DNA of 64,000 nt. Source: Druceiella hillmani. Its lineage: Eukaryota; Arthropoda; Insecta; Lepidoptera; Hepialidae. Both the position numbers and the translations under genes were made by a program. The first letter of the stretch is position 1; each line of letters starts with the position of its first letter. Below, piece by piece: positions 24,917-35,550 of the stretch. The stretch is taken from positions 13,037,501-13,101,500 of the forward strand of contig JAYKKI010000066.1 of NCBI GenBank assembly GCA_039881145.1. The letters run 5' to 3'. Under the pieces are notes generated by a model that ran no database searches, was not told the origin of the DNA, and was given only the letters and a program-made list of their open reading frames with translations.

Positions 24917-26460
24917 TTCATATCTATCCTACCACTTCTATCTAAAGTCTTTGAACGTATTGTTCATGGTCAACTTGTTACTTTCTTCAATGCTCATAAG
25001 TCTCTAAATCCACTTCAATCTGGCTTTAAAGCTGGTCACAGTACCTCAACTGCCCTTATTAAGGTTACTGATGATATACGCTTGGATACGGATAATACAC
25101 AAGTCACTGTCCTTGTGCTTCTTGATTTCAGCAGTGCTTTCAATTCTGTTGGCTTCGATATTCTTCTTGCCCGCTTGAAATATCTTAATATATCCCAACA
25201 TTCACTTGAGTGGTTTAGTTCATATCTTCATGGATGCAGGCAATGTGTTAAGTTGTCAAATACGTATTCTGAGTGGACTGATCTTACAGCTGGTGTACCT
25301 CAAGGTGGAGTTCTATCTCCTCTCCTCTTCTCAGTATTTATTGATGATGTTGTTAAAAACGTTTCTAGCAATTATCATCTCTATGCTGATGATCTACAAA
25401 TCTATGCGCACTCGAACCTCCATTCCTTATCAAAAATCATCGACATCCTTAATCGAGATCTCACTTCAATTGATCAGTGGGCTCATGAAATGGGTCTTTT
25501 GGTTAACCCAAGTAAGTCACAAGCTATCATCATTGGTAGTCAAAGACTGACTTCTAAAGTAAACCTACCTAATAATACCATACACGACAACTGTTAAAAA
25601 CCTACTGACTACTACTGATCGATCGAAATCTTAATTGGCGGCCTCAAGTAAATGATGTTATTCGTCGTGTTTTCAACAGGATACACTCTTTGAAACGTCT
25701 TCAAAATTGTCTACCGACTAAAACGAAAATCTACTTTTGTCAAACACTTTTATTACCGATTATCGATTATGGAGACGTGTGTTATCCTGATCTTAATGAA
25801 GAATATTTTTACAAGTTGGAATGTCTTCAAAATGTATGCATTCGGTATATCTTCGGCCTCAGAAAATATGATCACATTTCTGAATACAGGTCACTTCTCA
25901 AATGGTTGAAGATCCGTGATCGACGCCAATTTCACATACTTACACTTCTTTTTAACATATTAAAAAATCCTCATAGCCCAAATTATCTTTGTGGCAAATT
26001 TAAAGATTTGTCTGCTCATGGCCTTGGGCTGCGATCTGAAAGTTCACACACCCTACTTATTCCTAAACATACCTCTACCACTTACGAAAAATCCTTCACT
26101 GTCCAAGCAGCAAAAATTTGGAATCACCTGGATCCTGACATCAGGAAAATCACGTCTTTAAATATTTTCAAAGATCGAGTGAAAAAGTCCTCCATCTCCT
26201 GAAACCTTTTGCTTTGTGTCCTTGCCCTTTCCTGTCTTTCCCATCCCAAATCATGTCAATATTTTGTTTTCTTTTTTTAATTTATTTTTGTTTTTTTTTT
26301 GTCTAATGTGCTATGAAGAATTTTCATTGTAAAATCTTTTACAGTCTACCAACTAAATTTCAATACAAATTGTTATGGTTGGCTGGAAGAGATTGCTCAT
26401 GTAGCAATAAGACCGCCATATGTACTGTACATAAAAGTTAATAATAATTCACTATTTTCG
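24917..26460 (+). mobile_element. 5'-truncated non-LTR retrotransposon (Jockey/CR1-like, family a)
   Basis: Starts inside the RT with SILPLLSKVFERIVHGQL and continues to 25597: LDFSSAFNSV, GVPQGGVLSPLLFSVFIDDV and YADDLQIY are the RT boxes, including the catalytic YADD. One frameshift near 25560-25620 separates this from the C-terminal region at 25690-26202 (HSLKRLQNCLPTKTKIYFCQ ... LLLPIIDYGDVCYPDL). A 3' UTR follows, ending gtagcaataagaccgccata and TA-rich sequence. The endonuclease and ORF1 are absent, as in typical incomplete reverse transcription. The insertion sits in the GR copy C third intron, at the point where homology to the other copies ends. Confidence 0.88.
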
Positions 26461-26990
26461 ACACACGCAATTGGATTTGGTCCCATTTCAAAAACTATTG
26501 AAAATAATGGCATAAACCAAGTTAGGGTCAGACAAGTTGAAGATACAAGATTTCAGTGAAATTCTCATCTCTAAACTACCAACCGTTCTGTCACCCGCAC
26601 TGCTTAAAGGATGAAGTGAATCGTTCATTACCAATGAGGTTTTCAGAACATCGAAATCCCTGAAGGTTGTGGAAATGCTATAAAACGTTTGGTGCTTAAA
26701 TTTTTAACAAATTAATTTTTGGCCCTCATTACATTCCTCAAGAGATGATGGTTTACATCTTTGATGGCCAAGTTCATTCCGAACGCATTTTTGTGGCATA
26801 TTTCTCCGACGTAGGGAAGATGATGTCAGTTGAAAGTTCCCCACTGTGTTTTATCAAGACAAGGTATTTTTCTTTGGAATTATAACGCTATATAAAATTT
26901 GAAAATAAAAGATGTAGTTTACAACTCCTCTAAGGAAGTGATATGCCTTATTTACAGCCCAACCCATCACTCATCTTCTCAGGCCTCGTT
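26461..26990 (-). repeat. Duplicated block X, copy 2
   Basis: Matches 18890-19450 along its length (for example 'atgatggtttacatctttga' and 'cactgtgttttatcaagaca'), in the same orientation. It directly abuts the LINE, while GR exon 4, expected between them, is missing. Some reading frames look better than in copy 1 (minus strand: ICHKNAFGMNLAIKDVNHHL), but stops remain. No family recognised. Confidence 0.55.
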
Positions 26991-28744
26991 ATCAAATTTA
27001 TTGACACCATCTCGTTCTAATAAAAATAGTCAATACAAAAGATCATTTGTCTGCTGTGAATGCAATTAATTTTATCAACTCTTGCAATTACTTTGAGTAT
27101 CTCCGTCCTTTGGTCTTTGACTGGCTGGCTGTACAGGAATGATGGTCTCAGGATTGTCTTCCAAGTCTAATTTATTACATACAAAATTGTGGAGATTAAA
27201 AGAAGTATTTTCTCCATGGAAACTTTTATGTTGTCTTACATGCATTTGGGACATTGTTCTATTCCCGTTCATTGACTAGACTGTGTATCGGATATTTTGC
27301 AATTAGTGGTTACGAGATGAAAGAGATCTCTATAATGATATATTTGCATGTTGTCTAAATGACCAATTTCCTCCATTTATATATGAATAATTATAATATA
27401 AAATTCAATATGTTATCAACATTAGATGCAGTTGTCAATACTACAATTAAACGAACATGTATATAAAAAAAACGACATCACGATCTGGGGAATATATTTG
27501 TGTATGTTTATTTAGATGTTTAAGTATATGCATACTTTTTTATTCACCTGCATGTTGTAGTCATATTTGTACTTTCAGTAGATATTTGTTATTTGTAAAT
27601 TTTCTGTCTGTTTAATTAGTACTACCTTACCTCTTCAATTTGACCTTGGCAAAGTTTCCCACAGTAAAAGAGAGTGAACACTGTTAAATATAAAATTAAA
27701 GATAGTTAGATAAAAACATTGTTATTCTATTTATTGCGTAATCTCAAACTGCAAGTTTGTCATAAGATATTGGGAAGTGGAGTATTATTGTTGCATTGAG
27801 TTGTTTAATTTCGAAATTTTTCTTTTCTGAATGTTCAATTTTGTTTAAATTTTTCAATATTTTATAACAAATGAAATAAATAAAATTGAATATTAAATTA
27901 GTCTCTTTTAATATTAGCAGCAGGAGATCATGACATAGACAAAAGTTTTTTTAGAAACTTTTTGTAAAATTAATACCATTCATGTTTTGGACATTTAATT
28001 ACAATTATTAATTAGCAAGCTTTGTCTTTCACACAGTTTTTATAATATTATGATATAAATGAAAAAAAAATTTATGGGCTTTAAAATTTCAGTTAATTTA
28101 TAATTTTTTTTTAAAGCTATGTATCACACTAAAATAAATACTTAAATCCCCAAAATGGATTTTAATTCAAATATTATAAATCTAAAAATGAGTAAACAAT
28201 AATTAACCGTAAATTGTCATTGTCATTGAATCATTTATCCCAACACAAATTGCTTTTAAGAAAAATTTGGTGTCAAAACAAAACAGAATTTTCATCAAAG
28301 CATAGCGGCAAAGTTAACTGTATGTTATAGACCATTGTATTATCATTTGATTCATTATTTCAGTCCCTTTCCTCTTTTTCAGTTATCTAAATGATTATCT
28401 CATTTTAACCCGACTATTTACATTTGCTATTCACTGCGAGCGGTATTGTCAATGTGTTAATGTGTGCTATTGTCATATTTTGAAAAGTGAGGTTACTATG
28501 GTAAGTAATTAGTGGAATTAATGACAAAATGTCGGACATCAAAATTAATAAGGTTATAAGTGTGTAGTAAATTTACAAAATCTTAATTATCTAACAATAT
28601 TACTTTTCAAATAAAATTACTTATGACAATGAAGAAAACTTAGTTATAATAAAAATCTGACAACATATATTTTGATATAAAAAATGTAAATTTTTGAAGA
28701 ATAGCCTCTGTAAAAATATATATTTATATATATATATATATATA
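26991..28744. other. Intergenic, nothing recognised
   Basis: A minus-strand open frame at 27075-27272 (65 aa, MSQMHVRQHKSFHG...) was examined; it has no complete zinc-finger or other motif. The remainder is AT-rich with no feature. Confidence 0.45.
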
Positions 28745-30046
28745 CAGGTGTCCAGATTTCAATGTTTGAAAAATTTAAAAAAAAACTACACCTCTAATAC
28801 AAAATAGGTTTATTTTAACTTTATAACAACAAATGCGGAATTCATTTTTAAAAAACCACGTTTTCCAAATGGCAGCCATCTAGTCTGACACACTCTTCGA
28901 TTCTAGCACGCATATTTTCAAAAACGCGTTTGCAGAGCGACTGGGGTATCCTACTGACTTCGGCTCGAATATTTTCTTTAAGTTGTGTCGGATTTGTTTT
29001 GTAAACAACGGATTTTAAGTATCCCCATAAGAAAAAGTCACATGGGCTTAAATCGGGTGACCTAGGTGGCCACGGTACGGTACCATTTCGAGATATATTT
29101 TTTTCTGGAAATAACTGCCGCACTGCATTCACACACATTAGCAGTGTGAGCTGTGGCCCCGTCCTGCTGGAACCATGTGTTTTGGTTGAAGAATGGACTA
29201 TTCTGTAGTTCTACTCTGAAAAAGTCATTTAAAATCTGGGCATATCTCTCCGAATTCACAGTTACAGTTTGGCTACGTTGATTTTCAAAGAAATAAGGCT
29301 CTATGATTGCAGAGGCAGACATGGCACACCAGACTGTTACTTTAGGCTTATGTAAAGGCTCTTGATGTATTTGTTTTGGGTTGTGGACATCCCAGTACCG
29401 AAAGTTCTGCTTATTCACATATCCTCCAACGTTAAAGTCAGCTTCGTCACTAAAGAATATGTTGCCCATCCGGGTAGCAGTACGAAATCTCAACATCACC
29501 TCCGTGTAAGTTTTTCTTAATTCAAAGTCTGTGTCGTGTCGTATAAATCTTGAACAATTAGAATTTTATATGGATGGAGCTTGAGCTTTTTTAGCATTAT
29601 TACCTGTAAAGTTGATTTTGGAATTCCCAATATCGATGAATGTGTATGCAGTGATAAACGGGGATTTTCAACGACAGAAACCATAACACACTCAACATTT
29701 TCATCCGTGGCTACCAATGGTATGGGTCCTGGCCTGGACCTATTTAATGTTGATCCTGTAGCTCTGAACATTGCTACCCATAACTGAATGAGGTTAATCG
29801 ATGGTCCATCACGTAAGCAACGAATACTGTAACGATTATTAAATCGACAGCGTGATACAGACAGCGAAAATCCACTTGAAATGTACGCGTTGACGGCAAA
29901 AGCGCTGTGCTCTCCACTCCACTGTTCCATGGCTACTAAAATATCCGCACCGCTTGCGCTTCTAACGACGCCCCCTGCGCCCCTCTTATGTGTTGCGTTC
30001 ATAAGCTATGTTTGTTCAAACTTTGAAATCTGCCACTGGACACTAA
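28745..30046 (-). mobile_element. mariner-type transposon with broken transposase
   Basis: Imperfect inverted ends (CAGGTGTCCAGATTTCAATG at 28745; a matching TGGACAC at 30037-30043) are flanked by TA-rich sequence, as expected for TA-targeting mariner elements. The transposase reads right to left from 30002 to 28848 in three frames. The N-terminal helix-turn-helix region (LIQLWVAMFRATGSTLNRSR, KLKLHPYKILIVQDL) is followed by a frameshift near 29500-29517; then come SDEADFNVGGYVNKQNFRYW and WFQQDGATAHTAN, another shift near 29100, and PPRSPDLSPCDFFLWGYLK. These hold the three catalytic aspartates. The frameshifts make it inactive. Confidence 0.88.
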
Positions 30047-31303
30047 ACTATATATACGTATTAAACTTACAACATTCTAATGGTATCTATAATGTTAAAG
30101 TAATAGGTTATTTTTAAGTTAGCATTGGAACTTGGCATAAGCAGCTAATTGAAAAAATTGACTAATCATTATCATTTATCTAACTAGTAACATTTTTTCT
30201 TTATTTACTTCATTTTGTACAGATTTTTTAATTTTTTCATTTAAATATTAACAATCGTACAAATACAGTTATTCAACATTTTCTTTTTTAAATCCGCCTG
30301 TAACAAAGATCTTTATGTTTAGATATTTTTTTCAAATTTTAAAATTTATTTATCGATCTTCATAATCATAACCCAGAAACTTTTTGCAATAAAAATATAA
30401 CGAAAGTAAAATTTTATAAATTATTGCGTGCATTAGAGCACAGACACAAAGATGCAGAAAATAAATACTTACAGGAGATTTGCATTGAGTACTTACGAAT
30501 TTTCTCATCAGCTTGAAACGCTGTCAAACAGGTTTTCTCTTGCAAGTAGAATATTCAACTTGCAAGTAGATATATCCACACAGTATACAAATACTCACAG
30601 TTTGCATTACAGGAAGAGACGACCAAAGTACAGTTTCGAAAAATGAAAATTTTAATAAAGTTTGACACATGCAATTAAACTTATTTATTTACACATGATA
30701 AGGTCAATAAAATGTTCGAATTTATGGTTAAAACGGTTTTAGATTAACATATCACGAAATTTTCGAGAGTGTTTGGTTTTAAATTCAATAATATTTTAAT
30801 ATTCAAAGAACAAACAGAATTAGTAGGTTTGCATGTAACCATAAAACTAAGTTAAAAAAATGTCAATTTGTTTTCAAGGTTTGAGAGAACAAGAAAGATT
30901 AATATTTACCTTATATTTCAAACCGCGCAAGTAGAAAAATACATAAGTCATAGTATACGTGAAAACTCTATGTATAATGAAGAGAAGCTGAAATTTTGAA
31001 TAACAATTATATACATTTAAACATATTGATATTGCTAAATCATCTAATATCAAAATATTTATCATTTGCATGCCCTGTTAGTATTGTTTACATGTTGTAG
31101 AGATTATTGTAATTTAGTAAATAAAATGAGATGTGAAATGTCTTGTTCATTACTAACCTGATTCTTCATTACAAACCTGATTCTTAAATATGCTGTTAAA
31201 ACATCTACAAAATTCCAAAAAAATTACGAAGAAATCTGACAAACTAGTAATGTCTTTCCCTTTGAGTGCAGTGTTGAAGATAAAATTCATGGTGTTCACA
31301 ATT
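30047..31303. other. Intergenic, nothing recognised
   Basis: AT-rich; a short direct repeat (cttgcaagtagaatattcaa / cttgcaagtagatat) lies near 30540-30570. No gene or element was identified. Confidence 0.5.
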
Positions 31304-31480
31304 AAATTATACTTTCTTTAAGTTCTTTACCACGGCCTAGGTTTCGTTGTATTACAACATCTTAAGGTGGGTTATTAGCAGGTGAGTTATTAATAGGTAG
31401 GTTTAAGATGTTGTATAGTTTCATTTAATTTTGAACAATGAATTTCTTCAAAATTAACGCCAAATATATTCAATATTTCA
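31304..31480 (-). mobile_element. Fold-back/MITE-like repeat, copy 2 (rearranged)
   Basis: ttctttaccacggcctaggt and tcgttgtattacaacatctt are the reverse complement of copy 1, then the orientation switches: agtttcatttaattttgaac and aaattaacgccaaatatatt read as in copy 1. The element therefore folds back on itself or was internally inverted. Non-coding. Confidence 0.7.
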
Positions 31481-34100
31481 TAGTGTTGCTAGACGCACTG
31501 TGCTGGGGATTACCAAATAATTCTTCAATGAACACAGAAGATGGCTTTTTGTTTGCTTTTTTAAGAAATGTGTTCATTATAGTTGAATTTGTTGTAGAAT
31601 GCTGCTAAGCAGCAACCAGACAAATATGAGTTCAAAGTCACAAGTTGTTTCACAAATTATTCCAAACAAAATATTCATAAAATTGCATTTGCCACACACA
31701 AATATACACTTAACAAAACTATACGGTGTAATAGCTCGAAACTGGCAAAAATATAACAACGTTTTGAATCTTTTTGTAAAACAATTTTTCTATGAGAACA
31801 CTCGAAGAGACTATCAATTTTGTCGAAACAGTTAATTAATTTCATAAACACTTTTTTACACAACATACATCTGTACAAACTCAATTTATGGTAAACATTG
31901 CTGTAACAATATTGGGTAAATGAGTAATATAGATACTGTTAAAATCACTGAAAAATAAAATTATTTGACAAATTAATATAAGAAAAATGATAAGTGTACA
32001 ACTGAAAATATTTCCAAATTAAGATCAAAGATTATTTTTGATAGTGGTTTTTCGGCGAACACTGAAGATGGATTGAAGAAACAGGATGGATCGAATTGTT
32101 TCAACAAAACCGATGACTTGATTCATGTTATTAAACATTGTAATTTTGTTAAAAGGCATCCTGAAACGCCTTTCGTTCCTTCTGATAGCCGTAAAGTCTG
32201 CTTATAAAATGCTTCTTGCCATCTACATGACGAGAAATGAATTGTATTTATAAGAGAAACAAATCAATATAAACTCCTTTATTCATAATTCATAGTTCAA
32301 AACCATTCATCACTTAAATGTGTCAAACAAACAGTAAGTACAAAGTTATTAAGGATAAGTACTTAAAAAGAAAATACTCTTAAACATATTTTCCTTTTTT
32401 TCTTGACAATATTATATTTTTATGCAATCACGGTTGTAAAGTAACATTTATTGTAACAAAACGCAAACGCACTTCAGTAGATAATATTTCACTAAAAAAA
32501 TTTAATAGGCATGTAGATCATAAATTAACGACCGTAGCTATACCATTATTATAAAAAGTGACAATGACAACCAATTGACAAAACCGAGCCACTTATTTTC
32601 ACAAAATCTCTCAATATCGATAAGAGCTACACTTTCAATTTTCTTTTCAGATATCTTGCCAAAACGCTTTATGTAATAAAAAATTCATGTATTGTTCAGT
32701 TGGAAGTGAGAATGCACTCACATTATAAAAAAACAACAAACAACTGTCAATGTTTCGAAAACATTGTTTTTAGTTTACAAAGAAAGGGAGATGTGAAGTA
32801 TAGATATCTAGCGTCAAAACTTGTGAACTAATGCGTAGACCAACGATGATATGTAAAAAATAAAATATATATAGTTTTCGTATGTCAAATTAACCGCTTA
32901 CTTATTTTCCTATTAAAGCTAGTTAAACAATAACTACAACGTTACAGTTTGGAAAAAATCTTGTTTTAAACAAGTAACGAAGATTGAATAATTCATCAGG
33001 TTTATAACAGCCATAATCACAATGTAGAATAACACTTTCATAAACAGCGTATATTTTTGAGTTTACTTACGACTAGTCTTGATAAAATAAATAGTAATTA
33101 TGTGAAATTAATTGCCTAATAAAGACGAAGTGGTGCTAGTGGTGAAAATAGAAGTTGTCATAAATAACATAATTTACTACTTGAATAAATATGACATGAA
33201 CATAGCAATTATTGTCACTGTTAAAGGAAGTTCTAACTCTAATTAGTTTGTACTCTTTCCTCTGTTAGTAAAGGGCATAAGTCGTTGCTGCCTGTGCTGA
33301 TACATCTATCTTCACATTTAAATATATCACAAAATTAATATAAAAGAAACTTAAAAAGATGACTTTTCAGAGGAAGCACGTGTTTAATTTAAAAAATATT
33401 AATTATTTTGATACAAAATAAATAAATTACGAGCATATTAAAATTATTAACCGTTTTAGTGCCATTGTTTTTTACTTAAATGCCAAGGAAATTTTTGGTT
33501 TTTGATGTCATTTACCCCTGTCTCGAAAAAAAACTGTATCTCTTCCAAAAATTATCCAATTTTAATAATTTTTTCTTATTACAATTACATTGCCTTTTGC
33601 ATTTTTAGATAATAGTGTATGTCATCTCAGTCAAAAAAATACCTAAGAATGGTGGGACACTTTTATAATAGTGTTTGTTATATAACAAAGTTATATCCTC
33701 TATGCGGGTAACATTGACAGTACTAAATCTGGTCATGTAAATTCTGTATTAAATACATTTTCTGAGTAATTGGGTAATGCTGGTATATTTTTTTAAATAT
33801 CTAAAATGTTGTCATTTAGTTTTAAAATAACATTGCAAACTTTCTAGGATTTCAGACCAATATTTATGAGACTTAATAAAACCAACACAATGAATATACA
33901 ATCATATATTATAATCTTAAAATATTAAGGTCCGTAATAAACAGTATTATTTTAAAGTAAGTTTATGTAGACAAAGAATCTAAGAATATTGTTAGAAAAA
34001 AAAATAACAACCAATAAATTATTCACCCCATTCTATGAATAATAAAGCATCTAAATAAATACGAAGTCTTCTCCAATGGTGAGAGCTAAGTAAAAATGAA
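31481..34100. other. Intergenic, nothing recognised
   Basis: Long AT-rich stretch without a convincing ORF, RNA gene or repeat. Frames at 31599-31835 and 31675-31884 overlap on opposite strands and look random. Confidence 0.5.
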
Positions 34101-34215
34101 TAAATACTTTAAAAAATAAATTACTTACCAAACATTCCAAGAAAGAGAGAAGACCTATATGGTCTTCCCTCTTTCTTGGAATGTTTGGTAAGTAATTTAT
34201 TTTTTAAAGTATTTA
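34101..34215. repeat. 115-bp palindrome (inverted duplication)
   Basis: taaatactttaaaaaataaa (from 34101) is answered by tttattttttaaagtattta (to 34215), with arms of roughly 50 bases each that match almost perfectly, including cattccaagaaagag / ctttcttggaatg. The short centre is itself self-complementary (aagaccatataggtctt-like). The right arm overlaps the end of a pogo-type coding fragment, so the left arm appears to be an inverted copy of that sequence. Confidence 0.95.
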
Positions 34216-34350
34216 TCGGTATTTTATACTCGTTGCTTGCAGCGTAAGCACTTAGGGATCCACATTTGATCTTTGTTATGGCTTCCTGCATGGTTTCTAG
34301 AGAATAGTTAGACCTGATTCCATACTTCATTTTACCTGGTTTTGGAATTT
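34121..34350 (-). pseudogene. Pipsqueak/pogo-type DNA-binding domain fragment
   Basis: Minus-strand frame from 34330: NYSLETMQEAITKIKCGSLS followed by AYAASNEYKIPINTLKNKL. This is the psq helix-turn-helix layout (E-x2-x-A-x3-I-x-x-G-x-lS-x2-A-s-x2-y-x-IP-x-s-TL) found at the N-terminus of pogo transposases and in some transcription factors. The remaining residues run into the palindrome at 34101-34215 and then stop. No catalytic region lies nearby (the pogo element at 49.8-51.2 kb is separate), so a transposon remnant is more likely than a host gene exon. Confidence 0.6.
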
Positions 34351-35395
34351 TTTATTTTCTTGGCATGGAAAATAATAATTTACCTACAAGATAAAAATGC
34401 AACAAGAACATCGTTATATAAAACTCCAGATATTATGTACATACGAGAAGAAAAAATACTATCATAGCGTCAAAGTTAAACAGATGAAAAAAATATCTTG
34501 TATGGGTAACATTGACACTATCAAAGTTTCCCTGAAAATTGCTAAATATTACTTATGTTTAGGTGTAAATTATGAAGAAATGAGGTGAGAATATGACAGA
34601 AATATTATCAAAAATTTAAATTCAGCTTTCGTTTTTAAAACAAAACACTTACCAGACTCTGATTCGATGTATTTCACAATAAAACTTGAAAAGTTAAAGG
34701 ACTATTTACAATTGGTATTGATAGACTCATTTATTTTTTTTTATAAGCAGTGTTTATGAGGACTGATACGACTGTTTTCAATTATTCAGCCTTGTATTGA
34801 GTGTCTGAGCTCGGGAAAAAAAAATAAAAAGTCAAAAGCAGTTAGACTGTCAAAGTTATTCAGCACAGCAAAATTACCCCATTTGACTGTAATATAATAT
34901 TAATGACTGCCATAATATCAGTTATTCACAATTAAGAAAAGCTGAAATTCCCCTACGTGCTGATAAATTGTAATAAATTTATAAGCTAGATATTTTTTAC
35001 ATAATTACCTAATTACACATAGATATAATTACCTAATTACACATAGTGTGGATATATGTTGTGGGCGGATGTGTATGCGGGCGCTCTGTGTAATTAATTT
35101 TTTTAAAAACAAATAACCACTCCTTTTTTCTGAATTTTTTCATTAAATAAGTTAATAATATTAAACTTAGATGTTGATGTAATTATGCGTATGCTGCATT
35201 TTTAATTTAGTGTAAAAGAGTATTCTAACAATTTTAAATATTACGCAGCATGTAAAGTTTAAATTTATAAATTTAAACTCCAGTTTTTTTTAAATATACT
35301 TAAAATATTGCTAAAAAGTGAATGAACTTTGAATGAAAAGAAACGCTTTGTGTCCGTTTAATTAGCAAAGTAATTAATTTAAATTTTCAATTAAT
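34351..35395. other. Intergenic; small duplication only
   Basis: ataattacctaattacacat is present twice in tandem near 34998-35045, and a 22-base perfect palindrome (gtttaaattta / taaatttaaac) lies near 35257. The open frame at 34397-34588 has no recognisable motif. Confidence 0.5.
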
Positions 35396-35550
35396 GTGAT
35401 ATGTGCAATTTTAAAGTGATATGTGCAATATTATTGTGATATGTGCAATATTAAAGTGATATGTGCAATATTAATGTGATATGTGCAATATTAAAGTGAT
35501 ATGTGCAATATTAATGTGATATGTGCAATATGAAAGTGATATGTGGGTAA
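35396..35550. repeat. 20-bp tandem repeat with alternating (40-bp) units
   Basis: GTGATATGTGCAATATTAAA repeats at exactly 20-base steps from 35396 (416, 436, 456, 476, 496, 516, 536). Most joints alternate between AAAGTG and (A/T)ATGTG or ATTGTG, so the effective unit in the middle of the array is a 40-base dimer. Confidence 0.95.

Noticed and set aside
27075..27272. 65-aa minus-strand frame resembling a zinc-finger linker (MSQMHVRQHKSFHG)
   Set aside because: No complete C2H2 unit, no second copy and no flanking splice signals; it could be chance in AT-rich sequence.
35396..35550. Possible CRISPR-like array (regular 20-base spacing)
   Set aside because: Adjacent units are nearly identical with no unique spacers, and the genome is eukaryotic; it is a minisatellite.
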